From: Paenibacillus zeirhizosphaerae
GTDB lineage: Bacteria > Bacillota > Bacilli > Paenibacillales > Paenibacillaceae
Direction of reading: 5' to 3'
NCBI RefSeq assembly: GCF_030705605.1
Contig: NZ_JAPCKK010000030.1
Coordinates: 62,001 to 126,000, forward strand
DNA: 64,000 nucleotides
Below the pieces are notes generated by a model. It was not told the origin of the DNA, made no database searches, and saw only the letters and a program-made list of their open reading frames with translations. Below are positions 46,057 to 55,613 of the stretch, piece by piece (position 1 is the stretch's first letter; the number at the start of each line of letters is the position of its first letter). The translations under genes and the position numbers were made by a program.

Positions 46057-47667
46057 ATGCGACTGACTGTTAAAGAGGCTTTAAGCATTTATCCCCTCTC
46101 CGAAGCCAAGCTGGTAGCCGGTGCTGAAGGAACATCGAGAATGATGAAGTCGGTCAATGTTATGGATGCGCCCGATATAGCGGACTGGATTAAAAACGGT
46201 GAAATGCTGTTCACGACCGGATTCATACTTAAGGACAGCCAAGAGGCTGCGATGCGGCTGCTGCAGCGGTTGGATGAACGCGGCTGTGCGGGGCTGGGGG
46301 TTAAGCTAGGCCGCTTCTGGCAGCAAATTCCCGAGCCGGTTATCGAGGAAGCGGATAGACTGAAATTCCCACTGCTTGAGCTTCCTTTTCAATTTACCTT
46401 TTCCGATCAGATGGATGCTCTGTTCCGGGCTGAGTACGATCGCAGCACAAAGGCGTTGCAGTCGATCGTTGAGAAGCAGAAGAGGTTAATGCAGTTTGCT
46501 CTGAGAAAGGGCACGGACCCCAATGTGTTCGCAGGACTTTCGGAGGTGCTTGGATGCCGCCTTGCCGTGATCGGATCAAGAGGTCATGTCCTGTTTGCTA
46601 ACGGTGATGAAGGGCCGCAGCCGGGGTTGATGCAGGGCTGGCCGTGGAAGCCGGTATATTCCAAGACTAAATGGCGGGCTGGCTTATGTCACCGTGTTCC
46701 GATTAGACAGCAGGATGAAGAATACGGCTTCCTCCTTGTATTCACTGCGTCCCCGCATTCGCCAAGATCCGAGGAAGGGCTGTATCAGCAGGCCGCCGAG
46801 GTGTTGGCCTACTACATGGATCTGACCTACCGAGAGCACATCCACCCGACCGTGCAGGATGAGATGAAGGCGGTCATGATGCAGTATTTGAACGGTAAAA
46901 TCAGCTCCTCCGATTTGGCGGGCTTTGCTGCGGGTAAAGGGATGTCCCTTGCGGATGAAAGCTACCAATGTGTGCTCACTACGTTGGAGCCTACGGCCTT
47001 TTCTTCGCAAAAGCTGCTGAAACAGTTACACAGAGAGCTTCAATATAATCCGCTGATGCAGCTCAGCTCGGCCCATCATTTTCATGTAGACCAGGGGATT
47101 TTGTCGATCTATAGCTGCCCGGCCGGGAAAGACAGCGGGGAGAGGCTCGTGAAGTTTCTGACCAGCCGGTTCAGCGATGTGATAGAAGGCCAGCGCGCCA
47201 AGAGGGAACCCGAGCCTCGGTTTTGGATCAGCAAAATGAAGCCCGGACTGTCCCAGCTTCGGGAGGCCTATCAGGAGTGTCTGGAGACACGCAAGCTTGC
47301 GATCAGGTTCGGCATGGTGGATACGGCACTGCAATTTGACACGCTGGAGTTTGCTTATGTGTATCAGCATGTTCCGGCAGAGGTCATGTCCAATTACTGC
47401 GACAAGCTGCTTGAGCCGCTGCTGCGGGATGGGGAAGCGAATCATATGCTGATGTTGACGCTGGAAGCTTTTATAGAGCATGACGGATTAATTAATGAAG
47501 CTGCCAAGCGCCTTTTTGTACACAGGAATACCGTCACCTACCGGATGGATAAGATCGCGAGCCTGCTGCAGATGGATTTCAAGAAGAACAATGACCTTTT
47601 GAAGCTGAAGATGGCTTTTACCTTCCGTAAATTCCTCCAATCGGCTGATCAAAAGCGTACCGAATAA
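46057..47667 (+). CDS. pucR: PucR family transcriptional regulator of purine catabolism
   Basis: This is a 536-residue regulator. The N-terminal PucR domain (residues 5-125) has LVAGAEGTSRMMKSVNVMDA and the signature MLFTTGFILKD. A GAF-like middle region follows. The C-terminal helix-turn-helix (residues 470-530) is EHDGLINEAAKRLFVHRNTV, the purine catabolism HTH type. In Bacillus, PucR activates the purine and allantoin degradation genes. Its position at the head of the purine cluster supports the same job. AAAGGGAGGT precedes the ATG. Confidence 0.93.
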   Translation: MRLTVKEALSIYPLSEAKLVAGAEGTSRMMKSVNVMDAPDIADWIKNGEMLFTTGFILKDSQEAAMRLLQRLDERGCAGLGVKLGRFWQQIPEPVIEEADRLKFPLLELPFQFTFSDQMDALFRAEYDRSTKALQSIVEKQKRLMQFALRKGTDPNVFAGLSEVLGCRLAVIGSRGHVLFANGDEGPQPGLMQGWPWKPVYSKTKWRAGLCHRVPIRQQDEEYGFLLVFTASPHSPRSEEGLYQQAAEVLAYYMDLTYREHIHPTVQDEMKAVMMQYLNGKISSSDLAGFAAGKGMSLADESYQCVLTTLEPTAFSSQKLLKQLHRELQYNPLMQLSSAHHFHVDQGILSIYSCPAGKDSGERLVKFLTSRFSDVIEGQRAKREPEPRFWISKMKPGLSQLREAYQECLETRKLAIRFGMVDTALQFDTLEFAYVYQHVPAEVMSNYCDKLLEPLLRDGEANHMLMLTLEAFIEHDGLINEAAKRLFVHRNTVTYRMDKIASLLQMDFKKNNDLLKLKMAFTFRKFLQSADQKRTE

Positions 47668-47702
47668 ACGTTCATCATGCACAGTGACCAAAATTATTTC
47701 AT

Positions 47703-47740
47703 AATGTTAGTTTAAGTAACAATAATGTGTTATTAACATT
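47703..47740. promoter_or_regulatory. Nested dyad before the uraD gene
   Basis: AATGTTA (47703-47709) pairs with TAACATT (47734-47740), and inside it AGTAACA/TGTTATT forms a second near-perfect dyad. A weak promoter TTTAAG-N17-TAACAT overlaps it. This is the likely control site for the catabolic genes, perhaps for PucR. Confidence 0.4.
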
Positions 47741-47801
47741 GCTGTGTCAGAGTGCCGGTTTTACAATACGTTTAATCAAAGCAGCAATGGAGGCCATGAA
47801 G

Positions 47802-48329
47802 ATGAATGATATGGCGGTGACTGAATATATTAACAGTCTTAATCTAACGCAGTTTACAGATGCCTTCGGCGCCCTATTTGAGCATTCGCCGTGGATTGCG
47901 GAGCAGGCATGGGAGCAAAGACCATTTACGTCTCCTTCACATATGTTTGAAGTAATGAAAATAATTGTAGAACAGGCGGAGCCGGAAGCTGTGCTGCGGC
48001 TGCTGCGCAATCACCCCGATCTGGGCACGAGGATGACGATGAGCTCAGACTCCGTGAAGGAGCAGGCGGGGGCGGGGCTGGACTCATTGGACCCTGGTCA
48101 ATATGAGGAGCTTATAGAGCTGAATCGGCGTTATACCGAGAAATTTGCTTTTCCATTCATTCTGGCCGTCAAAGGCCATACACCGGCAACCATTATTGAA
48201 GCCGCTAAACGGCGCATTCATCATTCGGAAGCGGATGAGCGGCGGACGGCGGTGGAGCAGGTATGCCGGATCGCAGGTTTCAGACTAGAGGATTGGTTGA
48301 ATAAGCAGCAAGGAGTGAATTTGTCTTGA
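47802..48329 (+). CDS. uraD: 2-oxo-4-hydroxy-4-carboxy-5-ureidoimidazoline decarboxylase
   Basis: This is a 175-residue all-helical OHCU decarboxylase, which forms (S)-allantoin from the product of 5-hydroxyisourate hydrolase. The signature HPDLGTRM with the catalytic His near residue 67 and the EQAGAGLDSL segment are present. In Bacillus the activity is fused to uricase as PucL; here it is free-standing and no uricase partner follows. ATG 47802 has GGAGG eight bases upstream. It overlaps uraH by four bases. Confidence 0.93.
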   Translation: MNDMAVTEYINSLNLTQFTDAFGALFEHSPWIAEQAWEQRPFTSPSHMFEVMKIIVEQAEPEAVLRLLRNHPDLGTRMTMSSDSVKEQAGAGLDSLDPGQYEELIELNRRYTEKFAFPFILAVKGHTPATIIEAAKRRIHHSEADERRTAVEQVCRIAGFRLEDWLNKQQGVNLS

Positions 48330-48691
48330 CGATGGGACGGATTACAACCCACGTACTGGATACAGGGCGGGGAAAACCGGCAGCAGGAATGCGCATAGAG
48401 CTGCATCGTGCTTCTGCGAACGGGATTTTGGAGCTTGCGGCTGAATGCATGACGAATGAAGATGGGCGTACATCGGTTCCCTTGCTCCAAGGAGAGGGCG
48501 TTCAGCAAGGAGTCTACGAGCTCAGATTCGAAGCCGGGGCTTATCTGAAGCAGACTTATGATTCCGGGATCTCAGATGAGACATTATGGGATACGATACC
48601 GATTCGTTTCCGGGTTACCGAAACGCAGCAGCATTATCATATTCCGCTGCTGATTGCGCCGGGAGGCTACAGTACTTATCGGGGAAGCTGA
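48326..48691 (+). CDS. uraH: 5-hydroxyisourate hydrolase
   Basis: This is a 121-residue transthyretin-like enzyme that opens the ring of 5-hydroxyisourate. The start ITTHVLDTGRGKPAAGM and the C-terminal tetrapeptide YRGS, the family hallmark, are both intact. The TTG at 48326 overlaps the uraD stop and has AAGGAGTG nine bases upstream; an ATG at 48332 is the alternative. It lies next to uraD as expected from their successive steps. Confidence 0.95.
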   Translation: MTMGRITTHVLDTGRGKPAAGMRIELHRASANGILELAAECMTNEDGRTSVPLLQGEGVQQGVYELRFEAGAYLKQTYDSGISDETLWDTIPIRFRVTETQQHYHIPLLIAPGGYSTYRGS

Positions 48692-48710
48692 TTAAAAAGG
48701 GGGGAAGCGG

Positions 48711-50123
48711 ATGTCTCCAACATATGATCTTATTATCAAGGGAGGTATCGTCGTTCTGCCTGACGGCTGCCAGGAGACGGATATCGCCGTAAAAGATGGA
48801 GTGATCGCAGCTATTGGGAGGTTCACGGATTCGGAGGCGGAAGCGGAGCGAATACATGATGCGGCCGGACTAACCGTTCTGCCTGGGGCGGTGGACATCC
48901 ATGTGCATTTTAACGAGCCGGGGCTGGGCTCGTGGGAAGGGTTTGCATCCGGTTCCGCTTCGCTGGCCGCAGGGGGAGTCACAACCTACGTGGATATGCC
49001 GCTAAATGGAGTTCCACCAACCGTCAGCGCTGAGGCGTTCGCCCTCAAGCTGGACCGGGCCGAAGGAGCTTCCTATGTAGATTATGCATTGTGGGGAGGG
49101 CTTGTTCCCGGCAATCAGGATGAGCTCGCCGGACTGGCCGACAGAGGGGCAGTCGGCTTCAAGGCTTTTATGTCCGAACCAGGCGGAGAGGGAGAAGATA
49201 TTTTTGCAAGAGCTGACGATGTAACCTTGCTGGAAGGGATGCGTGAAATCGCGAGATTGGGCGGGCTGTTGGCGCTTCATGCGGAAAGCGAAGCCATTAC
49301 GAAGGAGCTGGCGGCACGCTTGCAAGCCGAGGGCAGCACAGACATGCAGGCCTATCTTGCTTCAAGACCGGTGATTGCGGAGGCAGAGGCGGTAAACCGT
49401 GCTTTGCTGTATGCCAGACATACAGGATGCGCATTGCATTTTGTTCATATCAGCAGCGTTCAAGCGCTTGAGCTTATTGATGCCGCCAAGGCGGAAGGAT
49501 TGAATGTTACGGCCGAGACCTGTCCCCATTATTTATGCCTTACCGATGAGGATGCGGTTCGTATCGGAGCTGTCGCCAAGTGTGCTCCCCCGCTGCGGGA
49601 TCAGGCCAATCGGGAGCTGATGTGGGAAGCCTTCCGCAGCGGCTCTATAGATGTCATTGCTTCGGACCACTCGCCTTGTCCGCCTGAAATGAAGCTGTCG
49701 GAAAATTACTTTGAAATATGGGGCGGCATTTCGGGGGCGCAGAGCACGTTGCCCATCATGATTGAGGAAGGTCATATCAAGCGCGGAATTGCTTTAGAGC
49801 GCATTGCTGAAGCGACTGCCTTCGCACCGGCCCGGAGAACGGGGCTTGCCTACCGTAAGGGCTCGATTGAGGTGGGCAAGGATGCTGATTTTGCGCTGGT
49901 TGATTTCAGTAACAGCTTTGTATTGCAGCCTGCAGATTTGCTGTATCGTCATAAGCAGAGCCCTTATAGCGGGTATGCATTCTCCCATTCGATAGCCGCA
50001 ACCTTTTGCAGAGGTTATCAGGTATATGAGCGTGGTACGGGGGTTATTGACGGGCGCAGGGGAAGCTACATTCCCGGAAAGAAGAGCAGTGTTGGTGTGA
50101 GGGGAACAGCCTATGCAAGATAG
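48711..50123 (+). CDS. allB: Allantoinase
   Basis: This is a 470-residue cyclic amidohydrolase that converts allantoin to allantoate. Metal-binding residues are visible: DIHVHFNEPG, the carbamylated Lys region GFKAFMS, ALHAES, HFVHISS and SDHSPCP. The NYFEIWGGISGAQSTLP segment is typical of allantoinase rather than of hydantoinase. GGGGGAAGCGG precedes the start. It overlaps the next gene by 11 bases. Confidence 0.94.
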   Translation: MSPTYDLIIKGGIVVLPDGCQETDIAVKDGVIAAIGRFTDSEAEAERIHDAAGLTVLPGAVDIHVHFNEPGLGSWEGFASGSASLAAGGVTTYVDMPLNGVPPTVSAEAFALKLDRAEGASYVDYALWGGLVPGNQDELAGLADRGAVGFKAFMSEPGGEGEDIFARADDVTLLEGMREIARLGGLLALHAESEAITKELAARLQAEGSTDMQAYLASRPVIAEAEAVNRALLYARHTGCALHFVHISSVQALELIDAAKAEGLNVTAETCPHYLCLTDEDAVRIGAVAKCAPPLRDQANRELMWEAFRSGSIDVIASDHSPCPPEMKLSENYFEIWGGISGAQSTLPIMIEEGHIKRGIALERIAEATAFAPARRTGLAYRKGSIEVGKDADFALVDFSNSFVLQPADLLYRHKQSPYSGYAFSHSIAATFCRGYQVYERGTGVIDGRRGSYIPGKKSSVGVRGTAYAR

Positions 50124-51396
50124 TGCCGAATCAGTTGAAGAGACACAGCAATTATTGGATCAATACAGTGAACGATTGCCGCAAATGCTGGATTGGCTTT
50201 CTCAGTTCGGAAGAGATCCAGAAGGAGGGGTTACCCGCCTATTGTATAGTGATGCCTGGCTGGAAGCGCAGCAGGCGCTAAGTCATTGGATGGAACAAGA
50301 GGGGCTTGAAGCCTCATTCGACCAGACCGGCAATCTTGCGGGCAGGCTGGAGGGAACGGATCTGTCTCTTTCGCCAGCGGCCGCAGGCTCCCATATTGAC
50401 ACCGTCGTAAACGGCGGTTCGTTTGACGGAGCTTTAGGGGTAGCAGCCGCAGCCCTGGCCCTATCGTATTTGCAGAAGGCATACGGCCCGCCAAAGCGTA
50501 CATTAATCGCTCTTTCTCTCTGTGAAGAGGAGGGAAGCCGCTTTCCGCTGGCTTACTGGGGATCCGGCAGCATCACTGGCATCCGCAGTTGGGAGGCCGA
50601 CGGGCAGCTTGCCGACAAGGACGGAATCACGCTGCTGGATGCTGCCAGACGATGCGGTTTTGGACCCGATAGCCTGTACAGAATCCCCTCCATGAAGCTT
50701 CAGTCTTATGTGGAGCTTCATATTGAGCAGGGATTTGTGTTGGAAAAAATGGGCCAGCAGGCGGGTGTTGTATCCGCCATCGTGGGCCAGCACCGATATG
50801 AGATTCATCTGCAGGGGGAAGCGAACCATGCTGGAACAACGCCGATGCGGTGGCGGAAGGATGCGCTGGCCGCTGCCTCGCAGATGATCGCCGTGACCAG
50901 GGAAGCCGCACTGCTGGCGGGAGATCCGCTGGTGGCGACTGTCGGCTCTGTAAGCTCTGCGCCGGGGGTATCCAACGTGGTGGCGGGCAGCGTTACCTTT
51001 ACACTGGATATCCGTCACCCGGATGACGTGGTTCTGCAGCAGTTTGCCGATGAGCTTTTACGGCGCTTTATCCATATTGCGGACACCGAGGGAATTCGTC
51101 TTGCGGCGGCCGAAAGACTGCGGGCCGCGGCTGTGCCGATGCATGGCCGGATTGTGCGGGAGCTTGAGCACATATGCCAGAAGCGTGGACTGGAAAGCCG
51201 GATGATGCCAAGCGGGGCAGGCCATGATGCGCAGATCCTGAGTGTGATTTGTCCGACAGGCATGATCTTTGTCCCGAGTCGTCATGGAATCAGTCATAAT
51301 CCAGCGGAGTACACGGAGCCTGAGGCCTTAAAGGGCGGTTTCAAAATACTTACAGACATGTTATATCAATTGGGCTACGGGAGTGTAGATTTATGA
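50113..51396 (+). CDS. pucF: Allantoate amidohydrolase (Zn-dependent M20-type hydrolase)
   Basis: This is a 427-residue hydrolase of the M20/AllC/HyuC family, with metal ligands in GSHIDTVVNGGSFDGALG, CEEEGSRFP and ELHIEQG, the lid-domain segment ANHAGTTPMRWRKDAL, and late PSGAGHDAQ. Within this cluster it should remove ammonia from allantoate to give ureidoglycine; by sequence alone an N-carbamoyl amino acid amidase is also possible. It overlaps allB and pucG by a few bases on either side, implying tight coupling. Confidence 0.9.
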   Translation: MQDSAESVEETQQLLDQYSERLPQMLDWLSQFGRDPEGGVTRLLYSDAWLEAQQALSHWMEQEGLEASFDQTGNLAGRLEGTDLSLSPAAAGSHIDTVVNGGSFDGALGVAAAALALSYLQKAYGPPKRTLIALSLCEEEGSRFPLAYWGSGSITGIRSWEADGQLADKDGITLLDAARRCGFGPDSLYRIPSMKLQSYVELHIEQGFVLEKMGQQAGVVSAIVGQHRYEIHLQGEANHAGTTPMRWRKDALAAASQMIAVTREAALLAGDPLVATVGSVSSAPGVSNVVAGSVTFTLDIRHPDDVVLQQFADELLRRFIHIADTEGIRLAAAERLRAAAVPMHGRIVRELEHICQKRGLESRMMPSGAGHDAQILSVICPTGMIFVPSRHGISHNPAEYTEPEALKGGFKILTDMLYQLGYGSVDL

Positions 51397-52631
51397 GTAC
51401 TTACAAAGAATTATCCCCTTCATTGCGAACCATTATGACCCCTGGTCCTGTGGAGGTCGACCCGCGTGTACTAAGGGCCATGTCATATCCGGTGCTGGGA
51501 CAATTCGATCCTGAGTTTACCGGCTTGATGAACGAAACGATGTCCATGCTAAGGGAACTGTTCCGCACTGGCAATGAATGGTGTTTTCCGGTGGACGGCA
51601 CTTCCAGATCAGGTCTTGAAGCCGTCCTCGTAAGCCTGATCCGGCCGGGGGACAGGGTGCTGGTGCCCATCTTTGGACGCTTCGGACATCTGCTCGCGGA
51701 AATCTCGGAACGCTGCGGTGCCGAAGTCAGTGTCATTGAAACGGAATGGGGCACAGTGTTTGATCCGGAAACTGTTATTAAAACCATACACCATCTCAAG
51801 CCGGATCTGGTTGCCATCGTGCATGGGGAAACGTCCACCGGACAAATGCAGCCCTTGGAGGAGATCGGGAAGGCCTGCAGAGAGCTGGACATTTTGTTAG
51901 TTGTTGATGCCGTGGCCACGATTGGCGGCACTCCGGTGGAAGCGGATGCATGGATGTTGGACGCGGTGATCGGGGGCACGCAGAAATGTCTCTCCATCCC
52001 TTCCGGCATGGCGCCTATTACGTACAACAGCCGGTCCGAGCAGAAGCTGCTCAGCCGTAAGCGGATTGAACGCGGGCTGGCCGACCCGGCTGTTGGCAGA
52101 TCGGCAACACGTCCGGTCACGGATGCGATCCGCAGCAACTATTTTGATCTTAGCCAGCTTCAGGATTATTGGAGCCCTATGCGCCTCAATCATCATACCG
52201 AGGCGACCAGCATGCTGTACGCTCTGTATGAGGGACTTCGTCTCGTGTTGACGGAGGGGCTGGAGGAGAGGTTCGCACGACACCGCAGAAATGAGATTGC
52301 GCTAATGGCGGGGCTGCAGGCCATGGGGCTGGAGTTTTACGGAAATCAGGCGAGCAAGCTGCCGGTTGTAACCTGCCCGCAGATTCCCGAGGGCATTGAT
52401 GGCGAACAGGTGAGATCTATGCTCCTGCATGAATTCGGCATTGAAATTGCCAGTTCGTTCGGACCGCTCAAGGGCCGAATCTGGCGGGTCGGCACGATGG
52501 GCTTCAGTTGCCGGCAAACCAATGTATTGCAGGTGATCGGCGCGCTCGAAGCGGTCCTGCTGCGCTGCGGCTTTCGGCTTCCGGCCGGGGAAGCGGTACA
52601 GGCGGCTTTGGACGTGTATGCAGGGAAATGA
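51393..52631 (+). CDS. pucG: (S)-ureidoglycine-glyoxylate aminotransferase
   Basis: This is a 412-residue class V PLP enzyme of the alanine-glyoxylate aminotransferase kind. MTPGPVEVDPRVLRAM is at the front, VVDAVATIGGTPVEAD marks the PLP-binding Asp, and GGTQKCLSIPSGM carries the Schiff-base Lys. In Bacillus, PucG moves the amino group from ureidoglycine to glyoxylate, giving glycine. Its place directly after the allantoate hydrolase supports that role. The ATGA overlap with pucF couples translation. Confidence 0.92.
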   Translation: MSTYKELSPSLRTIMTPGPVEVDPRVLRAMSYPVLGQFDPEFTGLMNETMSMLRELFRTGNEWCFPVDGTSRSGLEAVLVSLIRPGDRVLVPIFGRFGHLLAEISERCGAEVSVIETEWGTVFDPETVIKTIHHLKPDLVAIVHGETSTGQMQPLEEIGKACRELDILLVVDAVATIGGTPVEADAWMLDAVIGGTQKCLSIPSGMAPITYNSRSEQKLLSRKRIERGLADPAVGRSATRPVTDAIRSNYFDLSQLQDYWSPMRLNHHTEATSMLYALYEGLRLVLTEGLEERFARHRRNEIALMAGLQAMGLEFYGNQASKLPVVTCPQIPEGIDGEQVRSMLLHEFGIEIASSFGPLKGRIWRVGTMGFSCRQTNVLQVIGALEAVLLRCGFRLPAGEAVQAALDVYAGK

Positions 52632-52668
52632 CATACGCTGTTGTCATTTCATAAAGGGGGAGACACAT

Positions 52669-53991
52669 ATGGCAAGTACTTTGATTAAGGGAGCACAGAT
52701 CGTTTCCATGAATGCGGACGAAGATGTATTCGTCGGGGATTTATATGTTGAAAACGGCCTGATTGCGGAGATTGGAACGGACCTTGAGAAGGAAGCCGAG
52801 CGTGTGATAGACGCGAAAGGAAAGGTGCTGCTGCCCGGCTTTATACAGACACATATTCATTTATGCCAAACCTTGTTTCGGGGACGCGCGGATGATATGG
52901 AGCTGATGGACTGGCTGCGGAAAAGGATCTGGCCGCTCGAGGCGGCTCATGACGAGGAGTCGGTCTATTATTCCGCCCTACTGGGCATTGGGGAGCTGCT
53001 GGCCAGCGGAACGACAACGGTGCTTGATATGGAGACGGTGCATCACACGGAATCGGCTTTTCAGGCAATCGCCCAGAGCGGAATTCGGGCCATCTCGGGC
53101 AAAGTGATGATGGATCACGGGGATGAGGTTCCGGAACCGCTGCGCGAGAAGACGGAGGATTCTATCCGCGCAAGTGTCGATTTGCTTGAAAAATGGAACG
53201 GCTTCGGCGGTGGGAGAATCCAGTACGCGTTCAGTCCGCGTTTCGTCGTTTCGTGTACCGAATCGCTGCTGAAGCAGGTCAGGGATCTGTCGGCCAAATA
53301 TCATGTCAGAGTGCATACTCATGCCTCGGAAAACCGAGGGGAAATTGCTCTTGTTGAGGCTGAACGGGGAATGCGCAATATCGTCTACCTCGATCATATC
53401 GGGCTGGCGCATTCCAGACTGATTTTGGCCCATTGCGTATGGCTGAGCGAGGAAGAGAAGGAGATCATCCGCAAACGGGGTGTCAAGGTTACCCATTGTC
53501 CGGGCTCCAATTTGAAGCTTGCTTCCGGTATTGCCGAGATTCCAGACCTGTTAAACCGTCAGATTCACGTCGGGATCGGAGCTGACGGGGCCCCCTGCAA
53601 CAATAACCTCGACATGTTACAGGAAATGCGGCTGACCGCGCTGATTCAAAAGGTATCGCACGGACCTACAGCCATGGATGCCCGCACAGTGCTGCGTATG
53701 GCTACGATGGGCGGGGCGGAGGTGCTGGGCATGAGCCGTGAAATCGGCAGCCTGGAGGTCGGCAAAAAGGCCGACCTGCTTCTGCTGGATTTGGAGGATT
53801 TCCATACCTATCCATCCTATGATACCGACATTTATTCCCGAATTGTCTACTCCGCTACAAGGGGCAATGTCGATACAGTCATGGTCGACGGCAGCATTGT
53901 TTTTGAGAACCGCAGAGTAACGACGATGGACCGTGCCGTGGTTTTGAAGGAAGCGGATAAATCGATCGCACGTTTGGTGAAAGCCTTGTAG
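52669..53991 (+). CDS. Amidohydrolase, probable guanine/8-oxoguanine-type deaminase
   Basis: This is a 440-residue amidohydrolase of the SsnA/AtzA-TrzN deaminase family. Metal ligands and catalytic residues lie in QTHIHLCQTLFRGRADD, VHTHASENRGE, LAHCVWLSEEE and IGADGAPCNNN. The precise substrate cannot be fixed from sequence, but in a purine cluster a guanine or 8-oxoguanine deaminase feeding xanthine or urate is most reasonable; 5'-deoxyadenosine or S-adenosylhomocysteine deaminase activity is the main alternative. AAAGGGGGAG lies before ATG 52669; the frame is open to 52618, inside pucG. Confidence 0.85.
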   Translation: MASTLIKGAQIVSMNADEDVFVGDLYVENGLIAEIGTDLEKEAERVIDAKGKVLLPGFIQTHIHLCQTLFRGRADDMELMDWLRKRIWPLEAAHDEESVYYSALLGIGELLASGTTTVLDMETVHHTESAFQAIAQSGIRAISGKVMMDHGDEVPEPLREKTEDSIRASVDLLEKWNGFGGGRIQYAFSPRFVVSCTESLLKQVRDLSAKYHVRVHTHASENRGEIALVEAERGMRNIVYLDHIGLAHSRLILAHCVWLSEEEKEIIRKRGVKVTHCPGSNLKLASGIAEIPDLLNRQIHVGIGADGAPCNNNLDMLQEMRLTALIQKVSHGPTAMDARTVLRMATMGGAEVLGMSREIGSLEVGKKADLLLLDLEDFHTYPSYDTDIYSRIVYSATRGNVDTVMVDGSIVFENRRVTTMDRAVVLKEADKSIARLVKAL

Positions 53992-54031
53992 CAAAAGGCA
54001 ATCCGTAAACCAGGCAGAGGAGGAGTGTACG

Positions 54032-55045
54032 ATGGAAATGGCAGACTTATGTGCAGCAGTGGTGAACAGCCCGGAACGCAAGGTACTGGCTACCGTCGTA
54101 TACATTGACGGGCATGCTTACCGGAAGGAAGGGGCTTCGATGCTGCTTGGCGAGCGGGGCTCCATCTGGGGGAGCATCAGTCCTGGATGTATGGAAAGTG
54201 ACCTGCTGGGGTGGGCTGAAGCAGTGCTAAGCACCGGAAAAGTAGAGCGAGTCCCCTATGATATGCGGCCGGAGGATGACCTGTCCTGGGGGGAGAATAT
54301 CGGTTGTGGAGGGCTGCTTCATATCGTACTGGAGCCTGTAACCGGCAAGCTTGAACAGGTGATGCAACAGATGCACTACTGCTTCCTTGAAGGACAGCAA
54401 GTGATGCTGACACGCCGGTATGATTGGGACAATGGGACGGCGGAATATGTATTGGGCAAAGCTGTCTCTCCGCAGGAGGCTGCTGCTCCTTGGCCAGTTG
54501 TGTACTTCCATACTTATGAACCTAAGCCCCGGCTGATTCTGGTAGGTGCTGGAGAGGATGCCGTTCCAGTATCCCGCCTCGCTGCAGGGGCCGGGTTCAG
54601 GGTCACCGTGGCGGATTGGCGAGAGGCGTTGATGACAGCGGAACGGTTCCCGGGTGCGGAGCTGGTCTACGGATTTCCATCTGAAATCTTTGCGCTGCTC
54701 AATATCCGCAGCAGTGATTATGTGCTGCTAATGAGCCACCAGTTCCAGCGGGAGAAGGAGTTTCTCGCCCTTCTGCAGGCTGCGGAATATGCATATCTAG
54801 GCATTATGGGCTCCAAGGACCGCACGACACGCCTGACGGAGGGACTGATAATAACGGCAAATCTGCACTCCCCCGTCGGCCTTGCCATTGGTGCGGACGG
54901 GCCGGAGGAGATCGCCGTCAGCATTACGGCAGAGCTGATCGCCTTGCGGCGGGGAAAGCAGCTTGAGCAGCCAAAAGGAGGGGCGCGCTATGAACGCAGC
55001 CGGAATAGTGCTCGCGGCTGGACGAAGCGTGCGCATGGGACGTGA
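54032..55045 (+). CDS. pucA: XdhC family xanthine dehydrogenase accessory protein (PucA)
   Basis: This is a 337-residue XdhC/CoxI-type protein that loads sulfurated molybdenum cofactor into xanthine dehydrogenase. The N-terminal domain has GSISPGCMESDL and GENIGCGGLLHI. The C-terminal Rossmann domain has LILVGAGEDAVPVSRLAAGA and the end LGIMGSKDRTTRLTEGL with GPEEIAVSI. The last 18 residues overlap the start of pucB by 56 bases, a longer overlap than elsewhere in the cluster. Confidence 0.92.
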   Translation: MEMADLCAAVVNSPERKVLATVVYIDGHAYRKEGASMLLGERGSIWGSISPGCMESDLLGWAEAVLSTGKVERVPYDMRPEDDLSWGENIGCGGLLHIVLEPVTGKLEQVMQQMHYCFLEGQQVMLTRRYDWDNGTAEYVLGKAVSPQEAAAPWPVVYFHTYEPKPRLILVGAGEDAVPVSRLAAGAGFRVTVADWREALMTAERFPGAELVYGFPSEIFALLNIRSSDYVLLMSHQFQREKEFLALLQAAEYAYLGIMGSKDRTTRLTEGLIITANLHSPVGLAIGADGPEEIAVSITAELIALRRGKQLEQPKGGARYERSRNSARGWTKRAHGT

Positions 55046-55613
55046 TAAGCTAGCCCTGCCGCTGCAAGACGGAACCAGCCTTGCTTCCCGTGTTCTGCAA
55101 GCGGCTGCTGCTTCCCGGCTCGATCCCATCCTGGTCATCGGGCGTTCGGAATTGCCGCCATCATGGCTTCAGATGGCAAGCGGCGGTTCGGGGGCTGCTG
55201 AGCGTATCCGTTATATCGCTTGTCCCCACGCGGACAAAGGCATGGCTTACTCGCTCAAGTGCGGCATCCAGGCCGTCGCGGCGCTGCAAAGTGACGCGGC
55301 GGTAATTCTGCTCGCCGACCAGCCTTTGGTTGCGAGTCAGCATATCAACGCGCTTTTGGAGCATTTTGAAGCGAATCAGCAGGTAGATTATGTCGCTGCA
55401 TCCGATCAGGGGACAGCCAAACCGCCGGTGCTGCTGGCCAGCGGATTCTTCAGCAAACTCCGATCCCTTGAAGGGGATCAAGGGGCAGGCGCTTTGATTA
55501 ACCGCCCCTCCTCTGCGGGAATCGGGGTTCCGCTGCCCTCGCATATATTCCTCGACGCAGATACGCCTGAGGATCTGAATTTGATTATGAAGAAGGAGGC
55601 TGAAGGAATATGA
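54990..55613 (+). CDS. pucB: Molybdenum cofactor nucleotidyltransferase (PucB)
   Basis: This is a 207-residue MobA/MocA-like nucleotidyltransferase, starting GIVLAAGRSVRMGRDKLALP, the nucleotide-binding loop. ILLADQPLV with the metal-binding Asp, LLASGFFSKLRSL and the end DADTPEDLNL also fit. It likely makes the cytosine dinucleotide or related form of the cofactor for xanthine dehydrogenase. ATG 54990 has AAAGGAGGGG upstream. It is coupled to pucC by an ATGA overlap. Confidence 0.92.
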   Translation: MNAAGIVLAAGRSVRMGRDKLALPLQDGTSLASRVLQAAAASRLDPILVIGRSELPPSWLQMASGGSGAAERIRYIACPHADKGMAYSLKCGIQAVAALQSDAAVILLADQPLVASQHINALLEHFEANQQVDYVAASDQGTAKPPVLLASGFFSKLRSLEGDQGAGALINRPSSAGIGVPLPSHIFLDADTPEDLNLIMKKEAEGI

